A stretch of DNA of 16,950 nt from CAYSCX01 sp964429575. GTDB lineage: Bacteria > Desulfobacterota > Binatia > Binatales > Binataceae. The notes below the pieces were generated by a model that saw only the letters and a program-made list of their open reading frames with translations, was not told where the DNA came from and ran no database searches. Below, piece by piece: positions 14,676 through 16,950 of this stretch. The stretch's first letter is position 1; the number at the start of each line of letters is the position of its first letter. The stretch lies in contig CAYSCX010000044.1 in assembly GCA_964429575.1 (NCBI GenBank), positions 1-16,950 on the forward strand, given 5' to 3'. The position numbers and the translations under genes were made by a program.

Positions 14676-15902
14676 ATGGGAGCGACGACACCCACCGCTA
14701 CATCAATCGACGAGCCCAATCGCTGGCGGCTCGAGACCCCCGGCCATAAAGGCTGGACGCGCACGGCGCGGCCGGATGACCCGAACAAGTACTTCATGGT
14801 CTCGGCAGACTGCCACGCGAACGAGCCCGCCGGTCTTTGGCACAAGCGCCTCGACAAGAAATACAACGACCGGCTGCCCAAGATCGAAATCGATGAGAAG
14901 GGCGTCAAGTGGCTGATCAACGAGGGCTACCAGCGCTCCCGGCTGCTCGACAACCCGCTCTTCGGCGAAGACAAGACGCGAGCCAAGGCTGGTGCTGATC
15001 CCGTCGAGCGCCTGCGAGACCTCGATGCGGACGGCGTCGACGTTGAGATCGTATTTCCGAACAAAGGTCTCTCGATGTGGGCGACGGCCGATCCGGAATT
15101 CGCGCAGGCGCAGTGCCGCGTTTGGAATGACTGGGCGAACGAGGACTACGGACCGTACCGCGATCGCATTCTGCCGATGGCGGCGATTGCGACCGGCGAC
15201 CTCGAAAGCGCGATCGCGGAAATCAAGCGGGTCGCGAAGACGGGTTTCAAGGGACTCACGCTTCCGTGCAAGCCGATCTTCGGCCCCCACGACGCGCGCC
15301 ATCCGAATTACAACATGAGAATGTTCGACCCGATGTGGGAAGTGATCCAGGACTGTGCACTGCCGATCACCTTCCACGTCTCGACCGGACGCGACCCGCG
15401 CGCCGCGCGCAAGGACGGCGGCGCGGTGATCAATTACGTGTCGCACTCGCTCGCGCCGACCATCGAGCCGTGCGCCAACCTATGCGCGTCAGGCGTGCTC
15501 GAGCGCTACCCGGGCATCAAGTTCGCCGCGATTGAATCAGGAATCGGCTGGGTTGCATGGGCGTTGGGTGCGATGGACGAGGCGTATCTGAAGCATCACA
15601 TGTGGGCGTTGCCGAGGCTCAAGATGCTCCCGTCGGAGTATTTCCGCGCGCACGGCTTCGCGTCGTTCCAAGAGGACCCCGCCGGCCTCGATCTCGCCGA
15701 AAAGCACAACCTCGTTAACAACTTCCTATGGGCCAACGACTACCCGCATCACGAGGGTTCGTGGCCGCATTCGGCGGAGGCGATCGAGCGCCAGATGGCG
15801 CATCTGTCCGATGAGTCGCGCGCGAAGATCCTGGGCCTCAACGCGGCGCGGCTGTGGAACATCGAGGTCCGCCGCAGAGTCCCGATGCAGGCCAGCAACT
15901 AG
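14676..15902 (+). CDS. Amidohydrolase family protein (PF04909 type)
   Basis: TIM-barrel metal-dependent hydrolase or decarboxylase of 408 residues. It opens after a ~38-residue leader with YFMVSADCHAN (39-49), where D45-C46-H47 replaces the usual D-x-H or H-x-H metal site. Then come D-A-D-G-V-D-V-E-I-V-F-P-N, T-G-F-K-G-L-T-L-P, H234 (ITFHVSTG), AAIESGIGWVAWALG, and NDYPHHEGSWPHS with D355 and H358-H359, the expected C-terminal metal or acid residues. Relatives decarboxylate ACMS, gamma-resorcylate or related aromatic acids, or hydrolyse C-C and C-N bonds; many soil members are uncharacterised. The substrate is unknown. It is divergent from the dehydrogenase cluster, with a repeat as its leader, and has a strong terminator after it. 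Confidence 0.92.
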   Translation: MGATTPTATSIDEPNRWRLETPGHKGWTRTARPDDPNKYFMVSADCHANEPAGLWHKRLDKKYNDRLPKIEIDEKGVKWLINEGYQRSRLLDNPLFGEDKTRAKAGADPVERLRDLDADGVDVEIVFPNKGLSMWATADPEFAQAQCRVWNDWANEDYGPYRDRILPMAAIATGDLESAIAEIKRVAKTGFKGLTLPCKPIFGPHDARHPNYNMRMFDPMWEVIQDCALPITFHVSTGRDPRAARKDGGAVINYVSHSLAPTIEPCANLCASGVLERYPGIKFAAIESGIGWVAWALGAMDEAYLKHHMWALPRLKMLPSEYFRAHGFASFQEDPAGLDLAEKHNLVNNFLWANDYPHHEGSWPHSAEAIERQMAHLSDESRAKILGLNAARLWNIEVRRRVPMQASN

Positions 15903-15931
15903 AGATCGCTAGTCACGTCACTCACTGAATC

Positions 15932-15966
15932 ATGCGGCCCGCGCCGATTTTCGCCGCGGGCCGCAT
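15932..15966. terminator. Convergent hairpin terminator
   Basis: ATGCGGCCCGCG (15932-15943) pairs perfectly with CGCGGGCCGCAT (15955-15966) over an 11-nt loop. It lies between the amidohydrolase (plus) and the vWA gene (minus), which converge. The T-run after it is weak on both sides. It is probably a bidirectional terminator. Confidence 0.65.
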
Positions 15967-15977
15967 CGTTGTCATCG

Positions 15978-16778
15978 TTAACGACGCACCTCATCGAGCC
16001 AGTCCTGCGGCCGCGTTGGCGAAGCGGGGTCACCAAAGTCAGTGACGTTAGGTGCCGACAGGCCTAGCAGCTTTGAGATCGTCCGGTTCATTTCGGCGTC
16101 GCGTTTCAGGGAGCGCAGGGCTCCACCGCCCTCTGCTGCCAATGTCTTGAGGCTTGACCGCACCTGCGCACGCCTTTCAGCCGGCTGCGGACTCCCTCCG
16201 GCTGCAACCACGTTCTCAGCGATCTCCGCGGTGACATCGACAGCATTGAACGTTCCACCTTCCGCATGAAATTTCTTCACCAGTTCGATGGCCCTCAGTA
16301 ACTCCGTGTGCACCGGCGCGGTGTCGGCAACAAAGACAATGACCTTCTTGGCACGGCGATTCCAAGTGGCTTTGCTCACGGCTGTCTCAAGCGCACCCAT
16401 GAAGTTCGGTCCTCCCGAATCGTGGTTCAGCGGCTCGATCGCCTCCAACCCGGAGCGGAGCTTATTCAGCGAATTCGTAGGACGCAGGACTTCAATCGCG
16501 TCGCGCTTGCCTCCGTACGCGACGAATCCGACACGCGCCGTCGGCACAAGACGATGCACGGCCTCCGATAGCTGCACCATCTTTGACTTCACATCATCCA
16601 TCACGAGCTTCATTTCGGGCGCGCGTGAAATGACGATCACCACTTCGAGAGTCCTTTTGGCGGGCGCGGGCGTCGGCGAGGCGGTCGGCGATTGGCTGTT
16701 CGCGCTGCCCGCGGTCGCGAGAATCACGAGCTCGATCGTGGTGACACGGCCAATCGGCCACGAGTGACGCCGATTCAC
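15978..16778 (-). CDS. Exported von Willebrand factor A-like protein, degenerate MIDAS
   Basis: Protein of 266 residues from the GTG at 16778. It has a signal-peptide-like start (NRRHSWPIGR, then TTIELVILATAGSANS), a Ser/Thr/Pro linker (about 29-40), then a vWA fold: LEVVIVISRAPEM (44-56), RVGFVAYGGK, GGPNFMGALETAV and KKVIVFVADTAP. In active vWA domains the first strand carries the metal-binding D-x-S-x-S; here the corresponding residues are S51-R-A53-P-E55, so classic MIDAS metal binding looks lost. The GTG overlaps the stop of the upstream gene (GTGA), which supports this start and implies translational coupling. No Shine-Dalgarno is seen, again consistent with coupling. Other readings extend to 16946 but run through the upstream gene in another frame. 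The role is unknown; probably protein-protein interaction in the envelope. Confidence 0.75.
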   Translation of the reverse strand: MNRRHSWPIGRVTTIELVILATAGSANSQSPTASPTPAPAKRTLEVVIVISRAPEMKLVMDDVKSKMVQLSEAVHRLVPTARVGFVAYGGKRDAIEVLRPTNSLNKLRSGLEAIEPLNHDSGGPNFMGALETAVSKATWNRRAKKVIVFVADTAPVHTELLRAIELVKKFHAEGGTFNAVDVTAEIAENVVAAGGSPQPAERRAQVRSSLKTLAAEGGGALRSLKRDAEMNRTISKLLGLSAPNVTDFGDPASPTRPQDWLDEVRR

Positions 16779-16950
16779 GTTGAGTCGCGAATGCGCGCAG
16801 CGCGAAGCCCCGGAATCCCGTCGATGCTCGTGCGGTTGTTCTCCGCCTGGTACTGAACGATTCCCCCCGATCCCTTGCGCCGCGCCCATTCGAGAAGCTG
16901 CGTGCGGTCGCCCTCGTACCGATAGAGCGGAATGCCGTAGCCGCACGAGT
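16775..16950 (-). CDS. Partial pyridoxamine 5'-phosphate oxidase family protein (C-terminus)
   Basis: The last 58 codons of a gene cut by the right edge of the window. The minus-strand frame reads SCGYGIPLYRYEGDRTQ, LLEWARRKG, an Y-Q-A-E-N-N-R-T stretch and SIDGIPGLR, ending at TGA (16777-16775). C-G-Y-G-x-P-x-Y, a D/E-R, a W-A-x-x-K-G and S-I-D-G-x-P-G-L in this order are familiar from the C-termini of FMN-binding PPOX-family proteins. Substrate and cofactor residues lie outside the window. It overlaps the following vWA gene by 4 bp. The product name rests on the C-terminus alone. Confidence 0.65.
   Translation of the reverse strand, partial: SCGYGIPLYRYEGDRTQLLEWARRKGSGGIVQYQAENNRTSIDGIPGLRAARIRDST

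Overview
GC-rich bacterial chromosomal DNA with 14 complete protein genes, one gene cut by the right edge, and many palindromic intergenic repeats. No RNA genes, CRISPR array, transposase or phage gene was seen. The gene mix is an LLM-class flavin oxidoreductase, an FAD monooxygenase-like protein, an amidohydrolase of the PF04909 type, a carboxymuconolactone decarboxylase-family protein and a GYD protein. This resembles soil or sediment oxidative heterotrophs with strong aromatic or C1 metabolism, for example uncultured Binatota-like or other Proteobacteria/Desulfobacterota-related lineages. The lineage is an inference; no marker gene here settles it.

Left part (1-4376): a secreted protein with a WPPNHK-type beta domain; a small flavin reductase-like protein; a repeat-filled spacer; a small exported protein on the minus strand; and, divergent from it, a full-length PolX (X-family DNA polymerase with HhH and PHP domains). 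Middle (4377-9692): a minus-strand pair (FAD monooxygenase-like, then LLM flavin oxidoreductase), a GYD-domain gene enclosed by an inverted pair of ~157-bp repeats, an orphan ABC-type permease, and a tandem GFA-domain protein convergent with it. Right part (9928-16950): glutamine-dependent NAD synthetase; a compact minus-strand cluster (3-hydroxyisobutyrate dehydrogenase-like, carboxymuconolactone decarboxylase-like, ODP diiron metallo-hydrolase-like); a plus-strand amidohydrolase; a convergent terminator; and a minus-strand pair in which a von Willebrand A protein overlaps, by GTGA, the end of a pyridoxamine-phosphate-oxidase-like gene.

The most notable signal lies outside the genes. A three-hairpin repeat of 156-157 bp occurs three times (6905-7060, 7381-7537 inverted, 14497-14653), with a partial fourth copy near 1841-1905. 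Its ends form short terminal inverted repeats at TA-containing sites, as in a MITE. Two copies face each other around the GYD gene, and one supplies that gene's stop codon. A second dispersed repeat (929-1022 and 4311-4404) follows the stop codons of two plus-strand genes and overlaps the end of the LLM gene. Several start sites were moved from the longest open frame to the start with a properly spaced Shine-Dalgarno.
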